From Callaeas wilsoni (taxonomy: Eukaryota; Chordata; Aves; Passeriformes; Callaeidae), in assembly GCA_013398955.1 (NCBI GenBank), contig VWPU01012699.1:62001-126000 (forward strand): a stretch of DNA of 64,000 nt. The letters are read 5' to 3'. Below, one piece after another: positions 12,101 to 26,991 of the stretch. The notes under the pieces were generated by a model, which did no database searches, was not told the DNA's origin, and worked only from the letters and a program-made list of their open reading frames with translations. A program made the translations under genes and the position numbers. The first letter of the stretch is position 1. Every line of letters starts with the position of its first letter.

Positions 12101-14731
12101 GTATTTTGTGTTTAATATTAACTTGCATGTGACACATACCTAAGTATCTTTGCACTGAAAACTCCTATAGGAGCCAATCACATCAGATTAGGTCAATTGC
12201 ATTTGTTTCAATTTTTCTTGCCAAGGGAAATTCTAACTCGTTGAAATAGTTAATTACTTGAAATTAGTAAGATTAGTTGAAAACCATTGACTATCTGTAA
12301 ACCCAATGCTAAAGCTCAATAAAAAACTTACAGTGCAGTCATTTTCAAAGAAAATATTTGCTTTGCAAGGAAATATTTTGGAGAAGACTTATCAAATTTA
12401 GGAATGACAGTGAAATCAATGACTAACTTTTGGCTTTGAATCCTTCTGAAATGACACATTCGACAACCACTTTTTAAAAAGATTTTAAAAGATACTTTTA
12501 CTTTTTTTTTTTTAATTTTAAATTCAGATCTTGAGGAAATCTCACATATTTTAGGATAGTTTTTCAAGCAATATGGAAAGCCACTTCCGAATTCACTGTA
12601 AATGAGTTATCCTTCAAAGCTGAGCAGTTTTGACCATGAGCTCACTGACACTGTGACAGTTTTGTACTTGCTGTGATCCCATTATCCACACCTGAGTAGC
12701 ACACTCAGCTTCAAGGTTCATCTAATGGGGAAGTTGAAAAGAATAGGGCATTTCAGATCTGCGTATGAAAATTAATCTTTGGGCCGCTTTATCCCAGCAG
12801 AAAACACTTGTTATTTTTCCCCTCTTGTCTCTGAGATGTTCAGAGAAAATATGGAAATAATACTACTGATTCTGGGCACTGGGAAGTGGGTATGGAAAAG
12901 GAAGACCAAGGGACAAACTGCCTTTTCAGGTAGAAAACTTTGAAGTTAAGTATCAGGAGGACAAGGATTTCATAAAGTATATTCAGGATTTTTTTTGTAA
13001 ATTTCTAGAATTTCTATCTATCAAGAGCAGCTCTTCTCCTCTAAAGTAGCTTTTCTATGTTTTTTTCTAATAACAGTGGACTGAAAATAAAATATAATTT
13101 CACAGGTCAGTGCAAAAAAATGGCTTTAATGCTGTAACTGGTGCTTCCAGGCTGCTTAATGCACCTGAACTGAAGGACTGCTATTAAATTATAGTAAACA
13201 GTAAAAATTCAGAGCTCAATTTGGCACCGTCTTCAAGGAACACCAACACCAATCTCCTCCCCACTCACCCATTCCACTCCCCCAAGGAAATTAAGCAACT
13301 GAGTGTGCTCATGGGGGCTGAGGATAGAAACAAAATATTCAGACTTTGCCACTTTCCTGCTTTTTGTCCCCTCATTTAATGTATAATCTACAACACAAAT
13401 GTATCCCATACCCAATTATTTTGGATCTCACTGGAAGGTAAAACAACAGATGTTTTGCTCTGACTTCAGAGAAAGGGGATGCTGAATATTTATCAAGAAA
13501 TATTTTTTCCTAATTATTTATCCTAAGTTCCTTCATTTAGTTCAAACAAAAGTAATTATGAAATAAAATTATTTAAACTGACAGTCTGGAAAACACTGAT
13601 TCCATATGCTTGAATGTCACATTCACTGGTTGGATGATGGGAAACTCATAACAGTTCTCTGCTTTGCAAGTGGGAAAATCTTTCTTTTTCTTTTCCAAAG
13701 AAACATGTATGAGTTTTTCTGAAATGGAAAAAATAAAATATACAACTGGTTTTCCATTTAAAAAAGTGTCCCTTGAGCTTTTTAAAATTTGAATTCCGAG
13801 AAAAAGAATGACTTTTCTTTTATATACTATGCAATAGATTTAAAGATTATGTGATGGTATTATTGATACTCCCACAAACTATTTTTAAACATAATAAAAT
13901 ATATTCTTTTCCTCCTCCTGTGCTGAATCATTTTACTCTCTTCCTTTAAAGACTTGAAGTTAAAAGCTTTCCACCACAATAAGCTATTAATGTCGCCTGT
14001 TTCACAGTTCGCAACATAAATTTATAACAAGTTTTTCTGTTTTAACTACATGGGAGCACTGAGTTATTCCTGAAGGCGATGTTTCCTGCAATTCCACTCT
14101 CTTCATCAGAAGTCACCCATAAGTCAACCTCCCCAGGTATTTCAAAATGAACTTCTCTTGATGGCTTCAGTTATTTCTGTCCCTCCCAGCTAAGGAGTTG
14201 TGAAGCCAAGTGGAGCAGGACAGGTATTGGTGCTGCGTTACGGAGAGCATCAAATGCCACATAACGTGCAGCAATTGTTTTGCAGCCGGTAGCCAACTCC
14301 TAATAACTGAATCACAAAATTACTGCTCATTTCTTGCTAGCTGAAATGAAACTCTTATCTGCAAACATCACCTCGTTTCTCCTGAGAGCTTTGAACGTTT
14401 TTCTCTTTTGTTCTTACAGGCACACAGCAGGGATCGGGCAATGCCTCTTGCTCCACACGGCAACACGTGGCTTCTGCACAGACATTTGTTAAACTGAAAG
14501 TTCTGATTCATTTAATTTTTAATCTTTTAGAGTGAATTTGCAGAGGAATTGTATTCGGCCCAGAAGAACAACAGTCCAGGCCTCAAATTCTGTCTTTTAA
14601 AAGATTGAGCAGATTGGAGTTTTGTCTGGTTTTTTCTGCCCTGTGCAGACTGTGCTCACTTAGAGAAGACGGGATAAGGATCCCGTGGAAACTGTCTGAT
14701 GTGGCAGCACCTGACTGTGATCCTAACATTG

Positions 14732-14776
14732 TTATAGGAAATGTCTCCTGTTGAATTATAGGAAATGTCTCCTGTT
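14732..14776. repeat. 24-bp-period duplication, two copies
   Basis: The 21-bp segment starting TTATAGGAAATGTCTCCTGT occurs at 14732-14752 and at 14756-14776 without mismatch, separated by GAA. It lies inside a minus-strand open frame at 14583-15062, which it lengthens without giving a recognisable protein. Confidence 0.9.
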
Positions 14777-17700
14777 CAGCTGCCTGACATAGGTCTGTCC
14801 ACATTGGCTTTTTGGCTTGGATGAGCTGTGAGTGTCCTCGTCTCCAGTGATTTTCCTGATCATGGCAGTGCCCAGGCTGCAGCTCACACCGTGGTGTGGC
14901 CTTGGGTCCAATGGAATGGGTTTCTTCTACAGGACGTGGGAAGAGGAACCGAGCTGCTGCTGGGCTTTCCTGGAGCTCAGCCAGTGACTCCTCAAAATGT
15001 ACACAGCACAGCTCTGAGGATCTGCTCCTGTTCGCTGCGGTGCTCCCAAAGCAGACACACAATTATAACAGGATATCTTCCTAAATTAATAGGGAAGCCT
15101 TAAGGAAGTCAACTTCCAGGACAAAAATGTATCCCACAACACCAAAATAAAAGAGGAGTCTGTTGAGAACTTTTTCCTGCACACAAGAGAGATGTGCCAG
15201 AGGCGTTTTTCTGCTTGGATACTTTTATAGCTTTGTACATTATGAAAACAGAAAATAAAAACCTGTACAGAAATATATACATTCAAGCCAGACACATGGA
15301 AAGCAAATTCTATTGTAATTATATATTATTAAGTGTTACTGTGTTATATTAAACTCTCAATTATTAACTTAACCTTGCTCTTCAGCATACAAAATTTATC
15401 TCAGATTTTGTTCTTTGTGCTTACATTTGTTGGCAAACTACGTTCTAGGAGGTCCAAAAAATGCCTTAGACTACAACTTTGGGAGAATGTGGCAAACCAG
15501 TTGGTCTTATAAAAACAAGGTTTGGCAGAAAATCACAGTCTCATGTGGCACATATTTAGGTCAAAGTTGATGGGATTCAGTGGTGCCCCAGTAAGAAGCT
15601 CAGGCGTGAAAAGCACAGCAGCAGCAGCCCAACAGCCCAGCCCTGATCTGCAGAATGAGCCAAATTCACATCACACATAATTAAACACAGCTCAAGTGCA
15701 GCCACTGGAACTGCACCCACCTTCGCATGTCTAAATTTGATAGCCAAATACAATAACATCAGTATCAAAGATGAGGAAATGCTGCTGTTATCTTATTTCA
15801 AGCTCCTGTTCAAGAGCAGGATCAGTGATTAATCAATTGGCCTAAAGGGAAAAATGCAGTGAAAAGAACAAAAATAAATCGATGTATGAAATCCTGTGCA
15901 ATGTCACATATACCTAGAAATGGTCACATTACTGCTCTGTCAGATTGGCCTGCAATTGGGAAATACTCTTGCCTGGCAGATGTCACCAGTGAGGCAAATC
16001 ACTTGTTCAAAAACAGGAGCAATTCTCGTCTCTTATTTCTATTCAATGTCTCTGTGAAAAATACAGGTTTTGCCAAATACTAGAAAAGTTCTTTTTTTAC
16101 AAGGAGCTAAGAATACCTATTTTTACTCATCTAATCAGGTAAAATTTTGAATAGTTACCCTGGGGTCATTGCAAAGGGCAAAACATTTGAGGAAAAAAAG
16201 GTATAAAGATAACCATCACTGAAATGGAAAAAACCCTGTATTGTGCCACAGCAAGAGGAGCCAAGAGGAAGACACAAACTGTTTCCTTAAAAGTGAAGTT
16301 ATGTCAACACTATCTGCAAAGATCTGCTAGACCTGGCTCAGGTTGCTCGTGCATTGTTCTACTGGGGCCAATATTCTTGTTCTCAAGAAGAGCTAATTAG
16401 CTCAAACGAAAGCTTTTCCATGCAGCTACACTGCTTCTGCTACCTGAACTACTTCGCATGGCAGAGCATTATATAAAAAGACGATGCTGTTTATAAAGCT
16501 TGCAACAGAGCCTTTTTCTCTGTTTCACACCTCCTACCTTAATTGAGTCAAATTTATGCATGTATGTGTGTAACAGTAATCTCTGCACGGCACTGGGGAG
16601 ATGCTACAATGTCTAACAAAATCCTTTTTGTGATGATACAGATCAGACTCAAGGTTACAGAAGGAACGCTCATTGTTATTTAAGAAGAATAATATTATAA
16701 TGGTCATTATTGGTAACAGCAGCTAAAGGATAATGACATCAAATAGGACTGAAGGAAATTATTAAGGAGGATGCAACAGACTTTTCTCTGACACTTGTCA
16801 AAGGTCTGAATAAGCAAACTCCATAAGGTTCAAAAGATGAAAAAGATGCTATTGAAGGCAATTAAGGAGAAACTTCAGCTGTTTCAGCCCCATGACCTCT
16901 TCACTGAAAAGCCTCCACTCATTTCCAGATTACCACTAACTGTTAAGAGAAATGCTTAACCAAGCCTTGCAGTAGGACAGATGCAATACAAGAAAATATT
17001 TTAACTTCTGTTAAAACACACAGCAGTCTCACGTAATGCACAACTCTCACAGCCATTTCTCAGCTGATCTGAAAGCGGTGCTGCAACAGCTTCACAGAGA
17101 TTTTGTCTAGCAAAGTAGCCAATGTGTAAGTACTTCTTAGACTTTAAAAAAAAGCTGAATAAAAAACTCACGTCTTACTTGCTTCCTCTATTTAAAATAA
17201 CTTTTACCAGAAGAACTTAAACATTAAGACCCAGAACACTTAAAATCAGAAGGATTTGTCTGGAGGAACAGACCATTTGACTGAAGACAAGAAAGAAACC
17301 TGCAGGCTTATTAAAGGGAAACAGCTGTAATCACCAACTGAACACTTCTCCTAAATAATTTCCAACTCTTGTCTGAGTACACACTACCCAGAAGAGGAAT
17401 GGGAAAACCCATGAATCACAAAGATGAACGAGCACTGTCACCACATGTGATGGAAGGCCAGCAGGGATCCCAGGTATTCCTGCGGGAAGGGGAGAAACTC
17501 TGCCCTCTAGATGGCATTATGTGCCTGTAGATCCCAGAAGGAGCTGGAGAGCCCTGCCAGGCAAGGTAACCAGGTCTCCACCTGCCCAGCAAACGGGCCC
17601 AGAGGCCAGGAAGATCAGGTGGCAGCTCCTGCTCTGGTGAGAGCTGCACACTCCTGAAGGGCAGAGCAGGAGCTGTCCTGGCCAGAGACCTGCTTCAGCT

Positions 17701-20700
17701 GGCCCATATGGGAAGCAGAGGAATGGTGCTCAGCCTAAGGATTTGACCCCATAGTGGGAAAGGCAACTTAACTGGAATGGGTGGGTAGTATGTGAAAACA
17801 TATAATAAAAATGAAAAACAAACAGAAAAATGAAAAAAAGATTGTCTTTATGAATAAACAAAACTCTTCTTGACATTTAATAGCGTCTGAAACAGACAAC
17901 TGTACACCAAAATGTGCATGTAGCTATCCCAATCCATGCACATGAGGCTATATTCTATCCATGCGTTGCTTTTTTGACTATACACTGAAATTTAACACTT
18001 AGCGAGTAATCAGGTATCTACAGAACCATCAGCAAAAATCAGTTTCAGCATAATGGACCGATGTCAGACTCTTCCACATTTGATTTATCTATCCTCTCTG
18101 TATATTTATAACTAATCTTAAAATCTGTGCTTGTCACCATGACAGATTAAGCAGACTTAAAAATAATCGTTTGGGTATTTTCTGCTGTGCACTATAAAAT
18201 TAGCTGCATAATAAAGGCAGTGAATATCAAATTTCAAGAGTATGTTAATCATACAGATTTCACATGTGTAGTTAAGCATTTCCCAACACAGGAGACAACC
18301 CTTACAGGCTAGAAGTCAGCACAGTGTCCCTAATTATGGTGTATGAGTGTAAAAATACCTGCCCAGAATCCCTTCTATAATCTCCAGTGCTGTATTTCTA
18401 CAAGATGAACAAAAAATAAATCGCTACCAAATTAAGAAAAACGGCATCACCATGAGACATCAGTACTGTTTAAGCATTTTCAACGTCAGTAAAGAGAAAT
18501 TAAAAGAGAAATTATTTTACTGTGTTGTAAGTAAAGAGTTGTAAGGGATTCAGCTCTAACAGCTAAGGTAAATTAATTGGGATTTCCTATGCAGCCAGTG
18601 GAGAATGTCCAGAGAATACTGGGATTTTTAAAACAATGTTAGTTTGAAATGAACTGCAACTATTTAATTAGTTTGTGAACTGTAGAACTGTCATTACTGT
18701 CAGCCAAATTGCATGCATTAGTATGTAAATTAAAAATACAGGGTGGGATGCTAAAAATCTCTGTGACATAGAAGCTTTCCTCTGAAACAAGTGCCACTGT
18801 GAGTAATGAGCAGGCTCACAGAAAGGGCTTGTGGAGAGCCAGGCCCGGAGTGCACAGCTGAGAGAAACTATTTAAAAAACTACTGAGCCTCTCTCCAAAA
18901 TGATGGATGTGTGGGGATAAATACAGCCACCTCGATCTATAACACAGTGTTGGAAAATCTCATTCCATTCAGCGGGCAGAGTGGATTTTCAATTGTACCA
19001 CACGCCTGATTGCTAAAAAAGGTGAGTTACATTAACTGCCGATTATCTGCAAGAAGGCACCACACTTGGAAAGAAGGGCACTGTAAAACCATCATTAGAT
19101 TATAAAAGGCAGACAGAAAGAGCAGATTCCTTCTCTGCAACCTAGCAAGGACTGTGTGCAGAATACAGTTAACATTCATTTCAAAAGAGAAAATCTGACA
19201 GGTTTAATAAAACCGAGATGATTTTCCTTGACTCCTGTGACTTACCTTTTCTTCACCGACTACACTTATTCCTCAGACCTTCTGGCACCAAATCATTATT
19301 CTTGTGGCCATATTCAATAGTCTGAACTATTTAAAGACTGTTATGTTAGCCAGCTAAGTATCACAGAGCTTTCTCTGTGGTACACAGCTGTAAGAAAAGA
19401 GCTGTTGGACTGGAACTTGGAAAGTCGTAGAAAAAATTCATTTATAACCTGCTTTCTACAAACAATATATGTAGTTCCATTTGGCTGTGGTAAAATGAAC
19501 TCTAAATGCTTATCTACATTCTCATTGGTTTTGATAACATTTCCAGATCTCAATATATTGTCTTGAGGATTCTATGGTTTACCTATAATTTTCACAACTA
19601 CATGCACCAAAACTTAGGAAACAAATCACCACTATAGGTGAACTAAACGATATCCTAAACAGTACCCTGGCTAAAATATTAATGTGAAGTAAAAAAAATT
19701 GCATATAAGACATATGCATATATTGCATTTTCTCCCACCTGCAAGATGTTGGATTCACTGTCCTGGAAAAGAGCATTTTATATCATTCTGCCTTGAGAAG
19801 GAAGAAATCAGGAACAGCACATGTTACTCACTCTGCCTTTCCTATGTGCCTTGTACTTCACTTGGATACACTGATGTGTGTGATGAGCACTCAAGCTAGA
19901 AAGTAACTTTCATTAAAGCCTATTTACTGCATGAGCAGGCTAAAGGAGAAAAATTCTGATAACACAGCAAAATTCATGAGTAGTTGATGGGGTATGACAC
20001 GATGACATGCTTAAAACAATTAAATGCTGTTTTAAGACACAACAGAACAGGAAAAATAGTTGAAGCATACTCTGCTGAGCACTTGGTTGAATTAACTTAT
20101 TTCAATATATTACTGCTTTGTGGGTATCTCAGATTACAAAACAGAGAGTTGATCTGGAAGCTTTCACCTTTTCAACATGTGCTAAAACCTCAGAAGCTCT
20201 GCATGTTGTGACCCAAAAGATTTGTGGTGTGTCATAGGAGATGCAATTCGATATTCTTTTATTTTCCCTTAGACTCAATCAGAAAAGAAAACAATACTGT
20301 TTGTAACTCAGACTAAAATTCCTAGGAGGAACCACGGTTGATTTTAGAAAGCATTTTAAGCTTTTGTTGAACTGAATAGTGAGAAAAATGCAGATAAGCA
20401 TGGCCTTCTCTATACCTCTTGGACCATGGTGACAATGACTTAATGTACAGTTATTTTTATTAAGGCATTCTCCCATTTCAGGAGATGGAACTGTTTGGTG
20501 AACAGTGGATCAGAGGTCTGTGTCTAATGATAGCAGGAAAAGGTTACAGCAGTGACAGAATAATCTGAACAGCTCTTCTTGCATCCAGTGGGCAGAGCTA
20601 TTTTCAACACCCCTGTTGTAAATTCCATCCCATCAAGATCACCTTGATTTTTCCATGTCAAAAAAGAAACTGCCATGAATTTCAACCGGCTTAGGGAAAA

Positions 20701-21370
20701 AAAATTAAAAATAAAAGGAGAGAGAAAAATAGAAAGATCAATATTTTACATGTCTGCAAGAAATACATCCTCTTCTCTTAAATACTCACCACATAGTAAC
20801 TGAATTGAACTGTCTGCCCAAGAAAGGTTTCTATGAGTCATCATTTATATGAGGATATTATTTCCAGTAACATCCCAACAGGTAACTGTGCCAGCTATGG
20901 AGCTTCCCACCCTCGTGGGATGGCTGGAAAAGCTGCAGTAGAAGATGTGAACTGGCAGGACGGGTACAAATATCTGGGAAGAAAGTGCTTTTGAGGACTT
21001 TGGCAGGAGCAGGTGAGGGCAGACAGCAGGAGGAAAGCAGCCCAGAGAGTAAAGGCAAGGAGAAATAGGAAATAGCCAGGAGATTTGGTGCCCCAAGACC
21101 AAGTGAGCCACTGAGGCCCTACAGTAGGTGAGCCAAATCATCAACAGTTTATAGAAAACATTCAGCTTGGTAGTACTTGTTCGGTTTTAATTTAAAATTT
21201 ACTCAGTTATTGGAAAGCTGAAACAGTTTGCCAATACCGTTATCTGGAAAGAGCTGGAATAAACTGGGCTGTTTTTGAAACCAGTGATGCAATTCCGTGC
21301 TGATTCATTACCAGCCACTGTGTAAGTCTGGAAATAAGACTTTCCCTGCCCCATTGTCTGAGCCCTTGCT

Positions 21371-21409
21371 ATAAAAAAATAAAAAAATAAATTTAAAAAA
21401 AAAAAAAAG
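21371..21409. repeat. A-rich simple tract
   Basis: Runs of A interrupted by single or triple T, ending in about 14 consecutive A. It could be the tail of a lost retroposon, but no recognisable body lies upstream. Confidence 0.8.
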
Positions 21410-24400
21410 AGTTCTTAGGCACAATTCAGAAAACTAATTATAAAAGTCTCCTACTGAAAAGATTTAAATGTAAAATAATCCAATAATTAGAATTAAGTAG
21501 GTTGGTATTTGGTGACAAATCAGCATAATGACTAGTTACATGGATGGCCAAGGCATTGGGCTAAGAAGAAGCTTCTGGCTGAATTAGATTAAACACATTG
21601 GCTGGAACAAGATCGGTTGCTACAAAATTTTTAGAATATTGCTACAGAATATTTAAAAGTTTCATGATTCTTCTATGCATCTAAGTCAAGTGATTCACAT
21701 TTCCTATACACCAGTGAATCAGCTGACTTTCAGTAAACAAGAAGTCTTCCCTCATAGATATTTTCAGAAACTTGGGCTCTTCACGCCTCTATATGGTGTG
21801 TTTCCACCCATGGAAAAGAAAATAATTATTAGGTTTCTTACCATTTTACATTGCGGTACATGGAATATAATTTTTAAAAAAATAACAAAGAAGTGAAAAT
21901 AAAGAGCAAAATAAAACCAGCCGCATCCCACTCAAAGTTATCTTCTCAATCCACTCAGAGGAATCATGTACCCTTCTCATATTTCTTTTTTATAGTTCAT
22001 AGTTCATTGCTATCATGTCTTTCTTCCTCTGCAGAGCAGTAAAAACATAATATCGGAAATACTTGACATACTTTCTCATTTGTTTAATGGTGATGATACA
22101 AGGGAAATTACCCCTCTAATATATTTGAACATTTAGCTTATTATCCTGAGTGAGTTTTCTCCCAAAGCTCAATTTATTAAAACAAAACACATCTTTCTAC
22201 GATGAACTGCAAAGGGTAAGAGGGCAAAATTCTTTAATTAAAACTAGAGTGGTTTCATGATTCTACCCCAGCAGATACTGCTTCCACTGCAGCTTGGTTT
22301 ACTGAAACTTTCATTGAGTCTCACTCACCCGCAAGCAATGAGATTTTCACACATGAATTAGGCTTTTCATTCCATAACTTCAAGGTTACAATCTAACGCT
22401 ACCCTAGTGGTTTGCTGAAAAATGCAAGGTTGGGAGCAGCCCTCAATTGGTATTTTTTGAGGCCAACAGAACTCGTGCCCATTGAAGAGGGCGAAGGGGA
22501 CACTCAGCAAACCATGAGAACCTCCTCTTTGGTGCCCGTGTTTATTTTATTTTGAATGCAAATGCTGTGGTTTTAACAACAGCTGTACACTGCCCCAGGT
22601 TGTGGTGGGTGAATCTCCTCTTCTGATTACAGCTGTTGTGCCAGGGCACAAATAGATGAGACTGCTGAGGATGCAGGAAACCTGCAGCAGAGACGGGAAC
22701 TGAATCCATTCTTCCTGAGTGTTCACCCAAAATCTACTCCCACTCCCCTTTCCTCTTGAGAAAACAGGAGGACATGAAGCGTGTGAAAGAACACACCACC
22801 ACCCCCAAGACTCGTGCATCTTACAGAATCTCTTTTTTTCTGCCAAAGCAAAGCACTGTCCAATACAACCTGACCAAGTACTCCATTTATTCTGCAGCAA
22901 TCCCACACAGCTCACTTTCTTCTTGAGCAGCCAAAAGCAAATACTTTCTAAGAAAGTCGCACTATAGCTGTGGCAAAGAAGGACGTCCAAAAGAGCTGGA
23001 ACATTTCATAGAGTCAGACAGTTAATTCAGACTGAATTACCCTCCCTGCATAAATGCCTGTGCAAATGACAGACTTTAATAAGCCTTCAAAGCTGACACA
23101 GTATTTATCTCTGATTAAATTTTTAAAATCAAAGTAACTATGGCTTTTACAGACATGTTTAGATTAAGACTGACATTAATGCTGCATATCAGTTTAAATC
23201 GCAATTATGCAGGTGCTTGGTGCTTGTATTTCAGTCATTTGAGGCTAAATTGGGGCAGAGAACCCACAGCTCCATGCTGGGTAACAAAGCTCTGGGACAC
23301 TCTTAAGGCCTTTACAGACACTGTTTGTCTAATGTGGAATACTCTTAAAGCTTTCCTCTGTGGACTGTAAATGTGTAAATTGTCCTTGCTGGAAGAAAGA
23401 AATAGTAGACAATCTTGAAATGAAAATCCATATACCACCCAACATACCCAGGAGAGCAAATTAAGGCTTTGTGAAAAATCTCCAACTTGTATGTATATGA
23501 CTTTGGAAATATAACATCATTGTTTTACTGTAATTGTGAAAATTGTGAAAAAATCTGGAATTGCTGTATGCATGTCCAGAATAAATTATATTTTTTGTAC
23601 ATTTCTGGCTACAATTTACAAACAAAAAAATTGCAATTATTCTTGTGATGAAAGCAGAATTAAAAAAGAAAATTCCACCACAGAGTTCATATGTTATTCA
23701 CCATATTTCATTAATATTTCATTTTTTGCAGCACTCCAAATACACAGAGAAGATATCAGAGAATTTTTTTTTTCTTTTTAAGAGTTAGAAGGCATTTGAT
23801 CATAACTGCTGAAGTAAATTAAATGGCATTTCAAGAGCAGCTAACTAAAAATGCTGAAGGCACAAAGGAATTTTGATATCCAGGAAATCACAATTAATTT
23901 CAACTATGTAAAATGGGATACAAGATGGTGTGCACCATTTTTTATTCGTCTGTTTCATTTGATTAGAAACGTATGGTATTTATCAGTCAGTAGAGTGGAA
24001 ATAGAATTTGCTGTAAATGATAAAGGATGTAAAAAAAATTATAGGCAAAAGGAGCAAAGGGAGAATATGTGCAGATATCTCTTATCAAAGTGTATGATAG
24101 CTTTCACTTGGGCTGACTGCAAAGATACTTTATTATACTGATTTGCATTGTTCAGGGAGAAAATTTCTAGGATAAACAGTAGCTAATAAAACATAAAAGG
24201 TGTTACTGAAATTTATTTGGCAATACAATTGACAGCAAAAAGAAAAAAAAGAAATGTTAAATACAACTCCCATGATATGGAAGCTATTTAAAGAAAGTTT
24301 ACTGTGAAAATGAAGCCTTGCCCCTTTTCTCATTCTTAGGTTTCCTGGTCCATGTCCACCTGACCAGGATGACCACAGGTTTTACCCCACTCACTGCAAC

Positions 24401-24439
24401 TCCTGAAGAAAACCACCACGTACCTCACATCCACCACGT

Positions 24440-24482
24440 ACAATTTGCTCTATATATGGAAACAATTTGCTCTATATATGGA
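24440..24482. repeat. 22-bp tandem duplication, two copies
   Basis: A 21-bp unit starting ACAATTTGCTCTATATATGG occurs at 24440-24460 and again at 24462-24482 with one A between. The two copies are identical. Confidence 0.9.
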
Positions 24483-26991
24483 ACAGGAATTATTTTCCCA
24501 TACGAACATTCCAAATAAAAGAAATTAAATAATCTTTTATATTGTACATGTATCTGCTGGAGCTACCCATTTGTCCCTGAGCTGGTGGATGGCCTTTCTC
24601 TTTTTTATGTGATCAGCCAAGAGAAGGCGTTAACCCGAACAAAAAGTACCTGCTGGATCTCAGCTTTTATAGAACAGAAACGTCACGTCACTTGTGCAGG
24701 CTTTTCCTTAGATGTGCGCTGTCCAATACATTTATTTGCATGTGCGTAAATGTAAATTTATAATTTATGTGCCTTTGTAGAGGTTTTATCAAAAGCTCAC
24801 CAAAGCAACCGGCCAGTGAACACAGCTGAGGAGGAAGAGGATGAAATAATTGTACAGTGCTCTAACAGACCTTGAGTTACTTGAGTAACAAACAAACTAA
24901 CAGGAAGAGATATCAAAAGCTTTCTTAATAGTGCTGATAATAATGAAATTATATTAATAGGCATTAATGGATTAGGCCACACACTCTGACTATTCCTTTT
25001 AACAGCTTCTGTTTATAGGCAGTCTTCAGATTCTAGAGGGCACAGATGGAGGACCAACTCTAGTAAGCACTTTAATAGCCTTTCTGATCTCATTAATTCA
25101 GTAATATCTAATCATGTAAAGTAAGATTAAAGATCCTGACACCCACAGCACAAAAAACTAACAAACAGTAATTTTTTGTTCCTTTCTAGATAGACTAATA
25201 AAATATTTAGAATAATTAGTCTGAAAAGAGTAAAGAATTTGAACAGTTAATTGCATATAACTTTAAAAAAAGTCTCTTAATTAATAAACCATACAGTCTT
25301 TGACATTACAATTTATATTCTTCAAGAGAAAAATATGGGAAAAATACATAATGTTAAACAACACACAATTAACAACACTCTGTTTTGATTATATTGGATC
25401 ACAATTAATGTTGGCCCTGGAGTTCATCTTTCTACTTTGATAGCTCCTTAGACTACTTATGTAGATTAATTCTTGAAGTATTGGCATTGTCTAATATGTG
25501 GTTTTGAACAAGTCACTGCACAACACCAGCATCAGTGAGGAGCCACCTCCACTGCCCCTCCTGAACCAGATCCTGCCTGTCCTTAGTGCTACATTTTACA
25601 TCTGGGCAATTTACCACAACTGATAAAGGCTGTGACATTATTGAACACCTCCCTACCAACCGAGGACATAAAGAACTGCAAATGTCATGCAGACTGATTA
25701 AGAATGAGTCAAAGCAAACAGAAATCATGCATTTTTTGGAAATAAAAGACCACAAGGAGCATACAATCATTCTTCATCAAAAGATAAAGCAAGACTATAT
25801 TAAACTGTACATTTTTTAGAGTTTTACTGCCTTAAAAACTTAGCAGCATGTGTTCTTTTCCCCAGGGAAAATTAGAATTATTTAATATTACATGTGTTTA
25901 TTTTATAAACAGACTAAGACTTTAAAGTAAAATAAAAATGCAGAGACTGCCTACACCTTTGAGATTTCAGATACTTACACAGATCTAAACATGATTGATT
26001 GTAACTGTTCATGTTTTACTTTTAACAAAGTCCTCGTGAGCAAAAACCCAGAGTTTTAATCTGATCAGAGTATAACTCAACTCAAAAATTACCATGCAAA
26101 AGAGCCTTCACTTAACCAAAAATGTATAGGCCCAGTGATAAATCTTTCTCCACCAATACCCTGCACAGGCAAAATGTCACTCAGATCATTCTAAGGCATT
26201 CATTTATCCATATCTATAATGCTACATAGATGCTTGAGCAGAAGAAAAAGGAGGAAACACTAGAAAGGTCAAAAACATGACTTTGTATTAGTTAAAAATT
26301 AGCTTAAAATGTGCAGTCTTATTTTTTCATAGACACTGAATTCCACATTTCTATCAAGGAGCACAAAATATGTTGATGCGTGTTGTGGTTACAGTTTCAC
26401 CTGCTCCATGGCTGCCTTAGAAAACTTTGAAACTTTTCCTCTAGTTAGAAGCTACCACAAGGTGCACTATTTTGCAGATCCTAATTTTCCAGAAATGCAC
26501 TCAATATGTAGAGTGTGCAGTTCTCTGTGTGGTCTACGAGGAAATAGATTTTCCACAGGCTGGCAGTAAAAAGGCCTGAGCTTTCCCAAGCAAGCAGTCC
26601 AGCAATTAAAAATTGAGCAATAAACTACACTGGAGCAAAACTAGTTTTATGACAGTTGTTAAACCACCTATATTAGTCTTGCAATATTAATAATTGAAAC
26701 AAAACGAGTAAAACCAATTTTTCTTATTAAATGGTCTCAAAGGAATTAAAATAATGTATTAAATTCTTTTTAAAGATATCTGATGCTCAGCATTGGAGAG
26801 GGATCCTTTTAGTGGTTCTAAGCTTCTTGTACATCCTTGGTAAATGAATTGTAAAAAAAAAATACCCCATAACATGAAATCAGGTGAACTGTGAAAGATT
26901 AGATTAATACTACAGGGTGATTCAGTGCCAATAAATGAATGAGGCAGGGGGAGGGGTGGTCTTTTATGTGTGAAACTGTTGTGCTCCTTAC

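Larger units (their letters stand above)
5046..26991 (-). other. NCKAP5: NCKAP5 intron, about 21.9 kb
   Basis: This is a complete intron between the EKLSE exon and the AENSA exon. It begins GTAAGG on the minus strand at 26991 and ends ACTGTAG at 5046. It is AT-rich and nearly free of interspersed repeats: one 63-bp CR1 end at 9069, a cryptic GCA/AAG low-complexity tract at 6651-6720, AT repeats near 7016-7059, an A-rich tract at 21371-21409 and two small tandem duplications (14732 and 24440). A GC-richer stretch at about 17440-17740 and a 159-codon minus-strand frame at 14583-15062 have no recognisable protein content. I see nothing else that can be named. Confidence 0.88.

Noticed and set aside
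14583..15062. 159-codon minus-strand open frame
   Set aside because: No domain, no splice signals that fit NCKAP5, low-complexity duplication inside, and overlapping open frames on the other strand.
22547..22990. 147-codon minus-strand open frame
   Set aside because: Three overlapping frames are open here on both strands; no family recognised and no repeat or exon boundaries.
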